This document shows, piece by piece, positions 1 through 8,837 of a stretch of DNA of 64,000 bases. The position numbers and the translations under genes were made by a program. Within the stretch, counting starts at the first letter, position 1. Each line of letters begins with the position of its first letter. The stretch spans positions 368,807 through 432,806 of the forward strand of contig NZ_JAGEPF010000004.1 of assembly GCF_017573465.1 (NCBI RefSeq), read 5' to 3'. The notes below the pieces were generated by a model that searched no databases, was not told the DNA's origin, and saw only the letters and a list, made by a program, of their open reading frames with translations. The DNA is from Actinomadura violacea (GTDB lineage Bacteria; Actinomycetota; Actinomycetes; Streptosporangiales; Streptosporangiaceae).

Positions 1-1256
1 ACCTGCTCGAACGCGGCCGCGGCGACCGGGTGCTGCGGCCGTCGATCGGCCGCGCGGCCGGGCGGCGCGGCGTGTGGCTGGCCCTGCGCAACACCGACTG
101 GGCGTACCTGGTCGGGGAGGGCGGCGACCCGGGCGGCGGCGCCGAGGTGTGGGAGACCGGCACCCGCAACCAGCGCGCCGCGCACCTGACCGCGCTGCGC
201 GGCACCGACCCGGCGGCGGCCCGCGAGGCGCTGCGGGAGACGTGGGCGAAGGAGCCCGCGCCCGACCGCGCCGCCTTCCTCGGCACGTTCCGGACCGGGC
301 TGTCGCTCGACGACGAGGAGTTCCTGGAGTCGGCGCTGGAGGACCGCGGCAAGGACGTCCGGCAGCTCGCCGCCGACCTGCTCGCCCGGCTGCCCGGCTC
401 GGCGTACGGGGAGCGGATGGCCGCGCGGGCCCGCGGCTGCCTGACCCCGCGGCTCCGCACCGTGCGCGGACGGGAGCAGACCTGGATCATGGTCGAGCCG
501 CCCAGCGCGCACGACGAGGAGCTGGCGCGCGACGGCGTCCCGTTCCATCCCGGCGGGTCGTTCGCGCCCGGCGGCGGCGGGCGCCCGGTGGGGACGCGGG
601 CGGCCTGGCTGCGCGAGATCCTCGCCCGCACACCGCTGGGCACCTGGACGGACCTGTTCGGGCTGCCGCCGATGGAGATCGTCTGCCTGCCCGTCGCGGC
701 GGCCGGGGCGGCCGAGGGACGGTCCGGCCGCGACGAGCAGGACGGCGACGCCCGCGACGTCCACATCGGGTGGGCGCGGGCCGCGCTGAAGCAGCACGAC
801 GCCGCGTGGGCGCGCGCGCTGCTGAAGGGCGGGGTCATGGTGGACGAGCCGGGCGCGCTCGCCGACCTGCTGGCGGTCCTGCCGGCCGGCGAGCGGGACG
901 CCGCGGCGGCCGGCCTGATCCGCTGGGTGGAGGGCCGGTCCGAGCTGCCGCCGATCCTGGAGCGGGTGCCCGGACCGTGGACCGGCGACCTCGCCGCCGC
1001 CGTCGTCGGCACGCTCACCGCGTCCGCCGGGCGGCCGACCCGCCGCGACGAGCACGCCCTCACCCAGCTGTGCCGGCTCGCCGAGCAGCGGCTCGACCCG
1101 TCCGCCGCGGCCCGCCTCGAAACCCTGCTCACCGAACAGAACCGGCCGGCCGATCAGACGCCGGCCCCGCGGGAGCGGGCCGTGCCGCGGGCCGTCACCG
1201 CCCTGGTCGCCGCCCTGCGCTTCCGCGACGAGATGCTGAAGGAGCTCGCCCCGTGA
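1..1256 (+). CDS. DUF5691 family protein (5' end outside window)
   Basis: First gene of a four-gene coupled operon. The frame is open from position 3 with no start before GTG at 30, and the residues upstream of that GTG read like coding sequence, so the true start lies left of the window. The product is soluble and alpha-helical looking, with a GRRGVWLA..NTDW segment near the start and HEAT-like Leu/Ala-rich helices (residues about 50-130 and 250-400 counted from the GTG). This fits DUF5691, a family of unknown function found next to MoxR ATPases in actinomycetes; the assignment is from recall of the family pattern. Its stop overlaps the next start (GTGA at 1253-1256), so translation is coupled. 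No catalytic motif is visible; a scaffold or client-recognition role for the ATPase is an inference. Confidence 0.75.
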   Translation, partial: LLERGRGDRVLRPSIGRAAGRRGVWLALRNTDWAYLVGEGGDPGGGAEVWETGTRNQRAAHLTALRGTDPAAAREALRETWAKEPAPDRAAFLGTFRTGLSLDDEEFLESALEDRGKDVRQLAADLLARLPGSAYGERMAARARGCLTPRLRTVRGREQTWIMVEPPSAHDEELARDGVPFHPGGSFAPGGGGRPVGTRAAWLREILARTPLGTWTDLFGLPPMEIVCLPVAAAGAAEGRSGRDEQDGDARDVHIGWARAALKQHDAAWARALLKGGVMVDEPGALADLLAVLPAGERDAAAAGLIRWVEGRSELPPILERVPGPWTGDLAAAVVGTLTASAGRPTRRDEHALTQLCRLAEQRLDPSAAARLETLLTEQNRPADQTPAPRERAVPRAVTALVAALRFRDEMLKELAP

Positions 1257-2362
1257 CCGAACCCGCGACCGGAGATCCCCTGCCCGCCGGCGTGCTGCGC
1301 CCGCACGCCGAGCAGGAGTACGCCGGCGAGCTGGCCCGGCTGGCCGAGCACGACGACCGGCCCCGCCCGCCCGGCTGGCGGCTGTCGCCGTGGGCCGTCA
1401 CGACCTACCTGCTCGGCGGCGAGCTGCCCGACGGCACGGCGATCGCGCCGAAGTACGTGGGGCGGCGGCGGCTGATGGAGGTCGCGGTGGCGACCCTCGC
1501 GACCGACCGGGCGCTGCTGCTGCTCGGCGTGCCCGGCACCGCGAAGACCTGGGTGTCGGAGCACCTCGCGGCGGCGATCAGCGGCGACTCGACGCTGCTG
1601 GTGCAGGGCACGGCCGGGACGGCGGAGGAGGCGATCCGCTACGGCTGGAACTACGCGCGGCTGCTGGCGGAGGGCCCGTCGGAGAAGGCGCTGGTGGAGA
1701 GCCCGCTGATGCGGGCGATGCGGCTCGGCGCGGTGGCGCGCATCGAGGAGCTGACCCGGATGCCGTCCGACGTCCAGGACACCCTGATCACGGTGCTGTC
1801 GGAGAAGACGCTGCCCGTCCCGGAGCTGAACACCGAGGTGCAGGCGCGCAAGGGCTTCACGGTCATCGCGACCGCCAACGACCGCGACCGCGGCGTGAAC
1901 GAGCTGTCCAGCGCGCTGCGCCGGCGGTTCAACACGGTGGTGCTGCCGCTGCCCGACACCGTCGAGGACGAGGTCGACATCGTGGCGCGCCGCGTCGACC
2001 GGATCGGCGCGTCGCTGGAGCTGCCGCAGGCCCCGGCGGGGCTGGAGGAGATCCGCCGGGTCGTCACCGTGTTCCGGGAGCTGCGCTCGGGCCTGACCGC
2101 CGACGGCCGCACGAAGCTGAAGTCGCCGAGCGGGACGCTCAGCACCGCCGAGGCCATCTCGGTGATCACCAGCGGGCTGGCGCTCGCCGCGCACTTCGGC
2201 GACGGGGTGCTGCGGGCGGCGGACGTGGCGGGCGGTCTGGTCGGCGCCGTCGTCCAGGACCCGGTGTCGGACCGGGTGGTGTGGCAGGAGTACCTGGAGG
2301 CGGTCGTGCGGGACCGCCCCGAATGGCGGGACTTCTACCGCGCCTGCCGGGAGGTGTCTTGA
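1253..2362 (+). CDS. MoxR-family AAA+ ATPase
   Basis: A 369-residue AAA+ ATPase. Walker A is GVPGTAKTW at residues 92-100, the Walker B-like acidic pair is in VARIEEL (161-167), sensor 1 is TAND (207-210), and SSALRRRFN (219-227) supplies the likely arginine finger. These are MoxR/RavA-type hallmarks. Such ATPases act as hexamers that remodel partners, usually presented by a VWA protein; the VWA gene is two genes downstream. The GTG start at 1253 overlaps the previous stop by four bases. A frame that continues far upstream in the same phase is the shadow of the DUF5691 gene. The C-terminal residues 245-369 form the helical lid. Substrate is unknown. Confidence 0.9.
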   Translation: MTEPATGDPLPAGVLRPHAEQEYAGELARLAEHDDRPRPPGWRLSPWAVTTYLLGGELPDGTAIAPKYVGRRRLMEVAVATLATDRALLLLGVPGTAKTWVSEHLAAAISGDSTLLVQGTAGTAEEAIRYGWNYARLLAEGPSEKALVESPLMRAMRLGAVARIEELTRMPSDVQDTLITVLSEKTLPVPELNTEVQARKGFTVIATANDRDRGVNELSSALRRRFNTVVLPLPDTVEDEVDIVARRVDRIGASLELPQAPAGLEEIRRVVTVFRELRSGLTADGRTKLKSPSGTLSTAEAISVITSGLALAAHFGDGVLRAADVAGGLVGAVVQDPVSDRVVWQEYLEAVVRDRPEWRDFYRACREVS

Positions 2363-4626
2363 CGGCCGGACGGGTCGAGGTCTTCGGGATCCGCCACCAC
2401 GGGCCCGGGTCGGCGCGGGCGCTGCACGGCGCGCTGGAGGAGTTCGGGCCGGACGCGATCCTGATCGAGGGGCCGCCGGAGGCCGACGGGATCGTGGAGC
2501 TGGCGGGCGACCCCGGCATGGTCCCGCCGGTCGCGCTGCTGGCGTACTCCCCCGCGGGCCCGTCCGGCGGCCCGGCGGGCAAAGCGGGCAAGGAAGACCG
2601 CAAGGCCGCGTTCTGGCCGTTCGCGGAGTTCAGCCCGGAGTGGCAGGCGATCCGGTACGGGCTCGCGGCGGGCGCGGCCGTCCGGTTCTGCGACCTGCCC
2701 GCCGCGAACCAGCTCGTCCCGCCCGAGGAGTCGGACGGAGACGCGGACGGCGCGGAACCGGGCGAGCGGCCGCCGGACGACGTCCGGCTGGACCCGCTCG
2801 GAACGCTGGCGAAGGCCGCCGGGTACGACGACCCCGAACGCTGGTGGGACGACGTCGTCGAGCACCGCCACGAGGGCCCGTCGCCGTTCCCGGCGATCGC
2901 CGAGGCGATGGCGGAGCTGCGCGAGACCGTGGCTCCCTCGCCCGCCGACCCGCGCGAGGAGCAGCGCGAGGCGCACATGCGCCGGACGGTCCGCCGCGCG
3001 CTGAAGGAGGGGTTCGAGCGGGTCGCCGTCGTCTGCGGCGCCTGGCACGTCCCGGCGCTGACGGCGAAGGTGCCCGCCACGCACGACGACCGGACGCTGC
3101 GCGGCCTCCCGAAGACGAAGATCGCGATGACGTGGGTGCCGTGGACGCACGGCCGGCTCGCGGGCCGGTCCGGCTACGGCGCGGGCGTCCGCTCCCCCGG
3201 CTGGTACCACCACCTGTTCGCGGCGCCGGACCGGCCGGTCGAGCGGTGGCTGACCGGCGCCGCTCGGCTGCTGCGCGAGGAGGACCTGCACGTCTCGTCC
3301 GCGCACGTGATCGAGGCGGTCCGGCTGGCGGAGACGCTCGCCGCGCTGCGCGGCCGCCCGCTCGCCGGGCTCGACGAGGTCACCGAGGCGACCCGCGCGG
3401 TGCTGTGCGAGGGCGCCAAGGCGCCGGTCGAGCTGATCCGCGAGCGGATGGTGGTCGGGGAGCGGCTCGGCGCCGTCCCCGACCGGACGCCGATGGTGCC
3501 GCTGCAGCGCGACCTGCAGGCCGAGCAGCGGCGGCTGCGGCTCAAGCCGTCCGCGCTCGGCAAGGAGCAGGACCTCGACCTGCGCAAGCCCACCGACCTG
3601 GAGCGCAGCAGGCTGCTGCACCGGCTCCGGCTGCTCGAAGTCGACTGGGGCGTGCCCGCGGAGAGCCGGTCGAAGGGCACGTTCCGGGAGACGTGGACGC
3701 TGGCGTGGCGGCCCGAGTTCGACGTCGAACTCATCGAGGCGAGCGCGTGGGGCACCACCGTGCGGGACGCGACCACGGCCCGCGCGGAGGCGATGGCCGC
3801 CGGCGCCGCGGCGCTGCCGGAGCTGACGTCGGTCGCGGAGCGCTGCCTGCTCGCCGACCTCGGCGACGCGCTGCCCACGGTGATGCGGGCCCTCGCCGAC
3901 CGGGCCGCGCTCGACACCGACGTCGCGCACCTGATGGCGGCGCTGCCCGCGCTCGTGCGCGCGCTGCGCTACGGGGACGTGCGCGGCACCCCGACCGGTC
4001 CGCTGCGCACGGTCGTCGACGGCCTGGTCGTCCGCGTCTGCGTCGGCCTGCCGCCCGCCGTGTCCGGCCTCGACGACGACGCGGCCCGCGACTTCCTCGG
4101 GCACGTCGACGCCGTCCACGGCGCCCTCGCCCTGCTCGCCGACGACGGGCACCTGGAGCGCTGGCGCTCCGCCCTGGAGAACCTGATCGCCCGGCCCGAC
4201 GCCCTGCACGGGCTGCTCGAAGGCCGCATCACCCGGCTGCTGCTGGACGCCGGGCGGCTGCACGACGTGCCCGCCCGGATGGCCCGCGCCGTATCGGTGG
4301 GCGCCGCCCCGGCCCGCGCCGCCGCCTGGGTCGAGGGGTTCCTGTCCGGCGGCGGGCTCGTCCTCGTGCACGACGAGGAGCTGCTCCGGCTGGTCGACGG
4401 CTGGATAGCCGCGCTGCCCGCCGACGCGTTCACCGACGTCCTGCCGCTGCTGCGCCGCACGTTCGGCGCGTACGCCGCCGCCGAACGGCGCGCGATCGGC
4501 GAGCAGGTCCGCCGGGCCGAGGCCGCGTCCGGGCCGTCCCGCCCGTCCGCCGGCGACCTCGACGAGAAGCGCGCGGCGCCCGCCGTCGCCACCGCCCTGC
4601 GCGTCCTCGGCTGGGAGGCCCGATGA
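2359..4626 (+). CDS. DUF5682 family protein
   Basis: A 755-residue soluble protein starting at TTG 2359, which overlaps the ATPase stop (TTGA). The N-terminus reads VEVFGIRHHGPGSARAL and then PDAILIEGPPEADG, the hallmark of DUF5682; the IRHHGPGS and IEGPPE blocks look like an active or ligand site reminiscent of TraB/EreA-type folds, but the chemistry is unknown. A second conserved region around residues 205-270 contains a VAVVCGAWHVPAL segment, also TraB/PrgY-like. The C-terminal half is helical. Position between a MoxR ATPase and a VWA protein, with four-base overlaps on both sides, argues that the four products work together in equal amounts. A role as hydrolase or cargo adaptor is inference. 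Confidence 0.8.
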   Translation: MTAGRVEVFGIRHHGPGSARALHGALEEFGPDAILIEGPPEADGIVELAGDPGMVPPVALLAYSPAGPSGGPAGKAGKEDRKAAFWPFAEFSPEWQAIRYGLAAGAAVRFCDLPAANQLVPPEESDGDADGAEPGERPPDDVRLDPLGTLAKAAGYDDPERWWDDVVEHRHEGPSPFPAIAEAMAELRETVAPSPADPREEQREAHMRRTVRRALKEGFERVAVVCGAWHVPALTAKVPATHDDRTLRGLPKTKIAMTWVPWTHGRLAGRSGYGAGVRSPGWYHHLFAAPDRPVERWLTGAARLLREEDLHVSSAHVIEAVRLAETLAALRGRPLAGLDEVTEATRAVLCEGAKAPVELIRERMVVGERLGAVPDRTPMVPLQRDLQAEQRRLRLKPSALGKEQDLDLRKPTDLERSRLLHRLRLLEVDWGVPAESRSKGTFRETWTLAWRPEFDVELIEASAWGTTVRDATTARAEAMAAGAAALPELTSVAERCLLADLGDALPTVMRALADRAALDTDVAHLMAALPALVRALRYGDVRGTPTGPLRTVVDGLVVRVCVGLPPAVSGLDDDAARDFLGHVDAVHGALALLADDGHLERWRSALENLIARPDALHGLLEGRITRLLLDAGRLHDVPARMARAVSVGAAPARAAAWVEGFLSGGGLVLVHDEELLRLVDGWIAALPADAFTDVLPLLRRTFGAYAAAERRAIGEQVRRAEAASGPSRPSAGDLDEKRAAPAVATALRVLGWEAR

Positions 4627-5786
4627 ACGACGACCCGGAACGGATGCGGCGCTGGCGGCTGGTGCTCGGCGGCGAGAAGGCCGACGGCACCGGCGTCTCC
4701 CTGACCGGCGACGACGCCCGGATGGACGCGGCGCTGGAGAAGCTCTACGGGGCGGGCGACGCCGGCGGGGGCCGGCCGCGGCCGGGCCGGCGCGGCGCCG
4801 GGCTCGGCGACTCCGCCCCGTCGGTCGCCCGCTGGCTCGGCGACATCCGCACCTACTTCCCGTCCACCGTCGTCCAGGTGATGCAGAAGGACGCGATCGA
4901 GCGGCTCGACCTCACCCGGCTGCTGCTGGAGCCGGAGATGCTGGAGGCCGTCGAACCGGACGTCCACCTGGTCGGGACGCTGCTGTCGCTGAACAAGGTC
5001 ATGCCGGACCGGGCGCGGGAGTCGGCGCGCGCCGTGGTCCGCAAGGTCGTCGACGAGCTGGAGCGGCGGCTCGCGCAGCGGACCCGCTCGGCGGTCGGCG
5101 GCGCCCTCGACCGGTCCGCGCGGGTGCTGCGGCCGAAGCGGCTCGCGGACGTCGACTGGGACCGGACGATCCGCGCGAACCTGCGGCACTACCTGCCCGA
5201 GCACGGCACGCTCGTGCCGGAGCGGATGATCGGGTACGGGCGGCGACGGCAGGCCGTGCAGCGGGACGTGGTCCTCGCGATCGACCAGAGCGGCTCGATG
5301 GCGGCGTCGGTGGTGTACGCGAGCGTGTTCGGCGCGGTGCTGGCCTCGATGCGGTCGCTGCGGACGTCGCTGGTGGCGTTCGACACCGCCGTCGTCGACC
5401 TCACCGACCAGCTGCACGACCCGGTCGAGGTGCTGTTCGGCACCCGGCTCGGCGGCGGCACCGACATCAACCGCGCGATCGCGTACTGCCAGGGCCTCGT
5501 GACCCGGCCCAACGAGACCATCCTGGTGCTGGTCAGCGACCTGTACGAGGGCGGCGTCCGGGACGAGATGCTGCAGCGGGTCGCGGCGCTGACCGCGGCG
5601 GGCGTGCAGGTCGTCGTGCTGCTGGCGCTGTCGGACGACGGCGCGCCGGCCTACGACCACGACAACGCCGCGGCCCTCGCCGCCCTCGGTGTGCCCGCGT
5701 TCGCGTGCACCCCCGACGCCTTTCCCGACCTGATGGCCGCCGCGATCGAGCGCCGCGACCTCGGGGAGTGGTCGCAGCGGCGCTGA
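4623..5786 (+). CDS. VWA domain-containing protein, partner of the MoxR ATPase
   Basis: A 387-residue protein starting at ATG 4623 inside an ATGA overlap. Residues 1-210 are a helical N-terminal region; residues 214-375 are a von Willebrand factor A domain with a complete MIDAS: D221-x-S223-x-S225 (AIDQSGSM), T280 in GGGTDIN and D306 in LVSDLYEGG. In characterised MoxR-VWA pairs such as RavA-ViaA or the Mg-chelatase subunits, the VWA protein binds a divalent ion and links the ATPase to its target. No signal peptide or membrane helix is seen, so it should be cytoplasmic. The stop codon TGA at 5784-5786 abuts the stop of the convergent kinase gene, leaving no space for a separate terminator. 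Confidence 0.9.
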   Translation: MNDDPERMRRWRLVLGGEKADGTGVSLTGDDARMDAALEKLYGAGDAGGGRPRPGRRGAGLGDSAPSVARWLGDIRTYFPSTVVQVMQKDAIERLDLTRLLLEPEMLEAVEPDVHLVGTLLSLNKVMPDRARESARAVVRKVVDELERRLAQRTRSAVGGALDRSARVLRPKRLADVDWDRTIRANLRHYLPEHGTLVPERMIGYGRRRQAVQRDVVLAIDQSGSMAASVVYASVFGAVLASMRSLRTSLVAFDTAVVDLTDQLHDPVEVLFGTRLGGGTDINRAIAYCQGLVTRPNETILVLVSDLYEGGVRDEMLQRVAALTAAGVQVVVLLALSDDGAPAYDHDNAAALAALGVPAFACTPDAFPDLMAAAIERRDLGEWSQRR

Positions 5787-7559
5787 TCAGGAGGCCCACA
5801 GCCCCTGGGCCAGCAGCAGCACGACCAGCGCGGTGAGGGCCGCGTGCCCGGCGAGCGCGGACGGCTGCACGGTGACCAGCGCGCCCCAAGCGGCCCACAT
5901 CGCGACCCGGACGACGCGCGCCGCCAGCACCGTCCACGCCGCCGCCCGGCTGCCCCGCCACGCGACGATCACCGCGACCAGCGTGACGACCGCGACCAGC
6001 GCGAACGAGGACGCGACCACCGGCAGCAGCCCGCCCCGGTGCCCGCTGCTGAGCGACGGCCGGGCGATGAGGATCGCGAGGGCGGCGACGTCCAGCGCGG
6101 CGAGCAGCGCCGCCAGCGCCAGCCCCGTGACGACCCCCGGCCCCCGCCGCAGCCGCCGGTACGTCCGTGCGGGCGCCGCCGCCGAGCCCGGATGCCCCTG
6201 CTCACCGACCGGACCTGGGTAGCCGGACGACCCAGGGGAGCCGTGAGGTCCCTGAGGCCGGAGAGGCTCGCGGTATTCAATGTGTTGCGAGTGTCCGGAA
6301 GGGCCGGAGTGTCCTGGCGATGCCTGGTAGGGCTCAGTCGCCGCACCCGGTCCCGGCGCGCCTGAACCGGGCGGGCGGCCCGGTGCGGCGGCCTCGGTCG
6401 AACCGGGACCGGCACCGAAGCCGGCGCCGGTCGGTGCTTCCGCGGCGCCGTACGCACCGGGCGGTGATCCGCCGGCTCCCGCGCCGGGCGCGGCCCCGGC
6501 CTGCGCCGATCCGGCGGACGGTCCGGGCTGCGGCGGTCCAGGCCGGGCGGCGACTCCGGGAGGAGCGGTTCCGGGCGGGGCGGCTCCGGGCTCGGCGGTG
6601 CCGGGCGGGGTCGCGCCGGAAGGTTTGGGGCCGGGGCCGGTGGTGGCCGTCCAGGTGGCGGTCGGGGGCTCGGGGAGGGCCGCCGTGGCCGGGGCGGCGG
6701 ACGGGTCGAAGCGCGGGTGCGGCGGGCCGGGGCGGTCGCCGAGGAGGCGGAGCAGGACGTCCTCGGAGGTGGGGCGGGCCTTGGGGTCCTTCGCGAGGCA
6801 GGCGGCGGCGACCGCGGCGATCGGGCCGGGCAGCGCGTCGAGAGCGGGCGTCTCGTGCATGATCCGGTACATCACGGCGGGCAGCGCGCCGCCAGCGAAG
6901 GGGTCGCGACCGGTGGCGGCGAACAGCAGGGTGGCCGCCCACGCGAACAGGTCCGTCGCGGGCGACACCCGGCCCGCGAACTGCTCTGGCGCCATGTAGG
7001 CGGGGGTGCCGACGACCTGGCTGGTCAGCGTGGCGCCGGCGTCGAACGCGCGGGCGATGCCGAAGTCGATCACGCGCGGGCCGTCCAGACCCATCAGCAC
7101 GTTCTGCGGCTTGAAGTCGCGGTGCACCACGCCCGCGCGGTGGATCGCGGTGAGGGCGGTGGCGGTGCCGATCGCCAGCCGGTCGAGGTCGGCGCCGGTG
7201 CGCGGGCCCTGCTCGTGCACGAGCTCGCGGAGCGACCGGCCCGGCACGTACTCGCTGACGATGTAGGGGCGGTCGCCGTCCATGTCGGCGGCGAGCACCT
7301 GGGCGGTGCAGAACCCGGCGATCCGCTGCAGCAGCGCCAGCTCGCGGACGAACCGGGCGCGGGCGGCGGCGTTGGCGAGCAGCTGCGCGTGCAGCAGCTT
7401 GACGGCGACGCGCGGCGGCGTCCCGGGCGGGCCGGCGCCCGGGCCGGCGGGGCGGCCGAGGTAGACGACGCCCTGGCCGCCGGTGCCGAGCCGCCCGAGG
7501 ATCTCGTAGCCGCCGAGGCGGGTGGGATCGGCGGCGGTGAGGGGAAGCGGGCTCGCCAT
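5787..7559 (-). CDS. membrane Ser/Thr protein kinase (Hanks type)
   Basis: A 590-residue kinase. Residues 18-280 hold the catalytic domain: Gly loop LGTGGQGVVYLG, VAVK (K54), HRDFKPQN (catalytic D148), DFG (165-167) and YMAPEQ (188-193). Residues about 290-470 are a Pro/Gly/Ala-rich disordered linker, followed by about four hydrophobic helices at the C-terminus (from VVTGLALAALLAALDVAALA onwards). Unlike PknB there are no PASTA repeats, so it anchors in the membrane but has little extracellular sensor. The start chosen is ATG at 7559, just before the conserved domain; an in-frame ATG further upstream at 7652 would add a non-conserved stretch. Divergent from the lipoprotein gene at 7691. Substrates are unknown. 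Confidence 0.9.
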   Translation of the reverse strand: MASPLPLTAADPTRLGGYEILGRLGTGGQGVVYLGRPAGPGAGPPGTPPRVAVKLLHAQLLANAAARARFVRELALLQRIAGFCTAQVLAADMDGDRPYIVSEYVPGRSLRELVHEQGPRTGADLDRLAIGTATALTAIHRAGVVHRDFKPQNVLMGLDGPRVIDFGIARAFDAGATLTSQVVGTPAYMAPEQFAGRVSPATDLFAWAATLLFAATGRDPFAGGALPAVMYRIMHETPALDALPGPIAAVAAACLAKDPKARPTSEDVLLRLLGDRPGPPHPRFDPSAAPATAALPEPPTATWTATTGPGPKPSGATPPGTAEPGAAPPGTAPPGVAARPGPPQPGPSAGSAQAGAAPGAGAGGSPPGAYGAAEAPTGAGFGAGPGSTEAAAPGRPPGSGAPGPGAATEPYQASPGHSGPSGHSQHIEYREPLRPQGPHGSPGSSGYPGPVGEQGHPGSAAAPARTYRRLRRGPGVVTGLALAALLAALDVAALAILIARPSLSSGHRGGLLPVVASSFALVAVVTLVAVIVAWRGSRAAAWTVLAARVVRVAMWAAWGALVTVQPSALAGHAALTALVVLLLAQGLWAS

Positions 7560-7690
7560 CGTGTCCCCCGTCCGGTCCCGCAATACCGGCCCGCGGCCGG
7601 CGCGAGAATTCTGTATTCCCCCGGGCACTAATCGGCACCGCCCGGCATCCAAGAGTATAGGTTCGCAGCACCCGGAGCGGGAGACGACGC

Positions 7691-8794
7691 ATGCTCGAGA
7701 TCAATTCACGAATGGCGCGGGGCCGAATTCCGATCATGGCGGCCGGGGTCCTGGTGCTGGCGGCCGGGACGGTGGCGGGCTGCGGCGACGCGGGGGCCGC
7801 GATCACGCGGCTGACCGTGGGCTCGCCGGGGCGCGACCCGTACACGCTCGCGGCGGACACCGACCAGGTGAAGGTCGCCGCGCGCCCGGCGCGGGGCGGC
7901 ACGATGGACGGCGACACGCCCGGCCTGTACGGCGGGACGCGCCGGATATCGAGCTGCGACCAGCGCAGGCTCGTTGCGTTCTTGCAGGCCAACCCGGACA
8001 AGGCGCGGGCTTGGGCGGGGGTGCAGGGCATTCCGGTGAGCGACATCGCGCGGTACGTGTCGCGGCTGACGCCGGTGCTGCTGCGCACCGACACCCTGGT
8101 GACGAATCACGGTTACCGGGACGGGAAGGCGACGAGCGAGGCCGCGGTCCTGCAGGCCGGAATGGGGGTTCTGGTCAATGGCTACGGGGTTCCCGCGGTG
8201 AAGTGCAATTGCGGTAATCCGCTGACCGCCCCGGAAAGCAAGATCAGAACGTCCGGCGCGCGCTACAGTGGCCGAAAGTGGCCGGGATTCCAGGGGCGGA
8301 ATGTGACCCGGATCCGGCCGCGGGATTCCCGGCGGGGAACGATCACGGTCTTCGTGCTCGTCGATCCCGGGGTGACGATGGGCTTCGAGCGGCCGCGCGC
8401 GACCGCCGGCACCGACGACGGGCCGCCGCTGCCGCTGCCCGCCACGGAGACGGCGCCGCCGTCCGGCTCGCCGGCCCCGGTCGACTCGGGGGACGGTTCG
8501 CCGGGCTCGCCCGCGCCGGGAGACGGGTCGCCGGCCCCCGGGTCGCCGGAGCCGGGGTCTCCCGAGCCCGGGACGCCCGGGTCCGCGGGGCCGGAGAGTC
8601 CGCAGCCGGGGGTGTCGCCGGGCGGCGGACCGGGCACGGGGACCACGACCGGCACCGGCGGCGGGCCGGGGACCGCGCCCGGGACCGGGTCCGGGACGGA
8701 GACCGGGGCCGGGACGCCGGGCGACGGGCCGCAGAGCCCGGTGATCTCGATGGCGCCGCCCGCCGGATCGGCGGGGTCGTCCCCGGCGCTCTGA
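7691..8794 (+). CDS. DUF6777 domain lipoprotein
   Basis: A 367-residue secreted lipoprotein. A hydrophobic signal segment ends in the lipobox VAGC with the lipidated C31. Residues 65-235 carry the DUF6777 pattern: GDTPGLYGGT, CDQ, LQANPDKARAWAGV, LTPVLLRTDT, VTNHGYRDG and CNCGNPL, with a pair of cysteines in the last block. From residue 240 on the protein is a Pro/Gly/Ser/Thr-rich tail typical of a cell-wall-spanning linker. Function is unknown. The start is ATG 7691 with GGGAGA 7679-7684 upstream; TAGGTT at 7658-7663 is a plausible -10 box. It is divergent from the membrane kinase, and DUF6777 genes near kinases have been seen elsewhere, so a shared extracellular signalling role is possible (inference). 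Confidence 0.8.
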   Translation: MLEINSRMARGRIPIMAAGVLVLAAGTVAGCGDAGAAITRLTVGSPGRDPYTLAADTDQVKVAARPARGGTMDGDTPGLYGGTRRISSCDQRRLVAFLQANPDKARAWAGVQGIPVSDIARYVSRLTPVLLRTDTLVTNHGYRDGKATSEAAVLQAGMGVLVNGYGVPAVKCNCGNPLTAPESKIRTSGARYSGRKWPGFQGRNVTRIRPRDSRRGTITVFVLVDPGVTMGFERPRATAGTDDGPPLPLPATETAPPSGSPAPVDSGDGSPGSPAPGDGSPAPGSPEPGSPEPGTPGSAGPESPQPGVSPGGGPGTGTTTGTGGGPGTAPGTGSGTETGAGTPGDGPQSPVISMAPPAGSAGSSPAL

Positions 8795-8804
8795 TCCGCG
8801 GTGC

Positions 8805-8810
8805 TACATT
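8805..8810 (+). promoter_or_regulatory. -10 box of leaderless arsR-type promoter
   Basis: TACATT followed by exactly 7 nt and the ATG at 8818. In actinobacteria this spacing places the transcription start on the start codon, giving a leaderless mRNA. No ribosome binding site is present before 8818, which agrees. Confidence 0.65.
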
Positions 8811-8813
8811 TGC

Positions 8814-8837
8814 ACATATGAGCAGTGCTTCAGATGT
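8814..8837. promoter_or_regulatory. SmtB/CzrA-type metal-sensor operator
   Basis: ACATaTGA and TCAgATGT flank an 8-nt centre, giving a 12-2-12 arrangement with the TGA-N8-TCA core known for SmtB/ArsR-family operators. It covers the ATG at 8818 and lies just downstream of the -10 box, so bound apo-repressor would block transcription start of the arsR-CDF operon. Zinc or a similar metal would release it. The match to the family's operator shape is seen in the sequence; the regulator assignment is inferred from adjacency. Confidence 0.7.

Noticed and set aside
1154..5660. Long minus-strand open frames opposite the MoxR/VWA operon
   Set aside because: They are Arg/Ala/Gly/Pro-rich shadows caused by high GC; the plus-strand frames carry clear domains and coupled starts.
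1253..5786. Mg- or Co-chelatase operon
   Set aside because: MoxR plus VWA resembles ChlI/ChlD, but there is no ChlH/CobN-like subunit or tetrapyrrole gene nearby.
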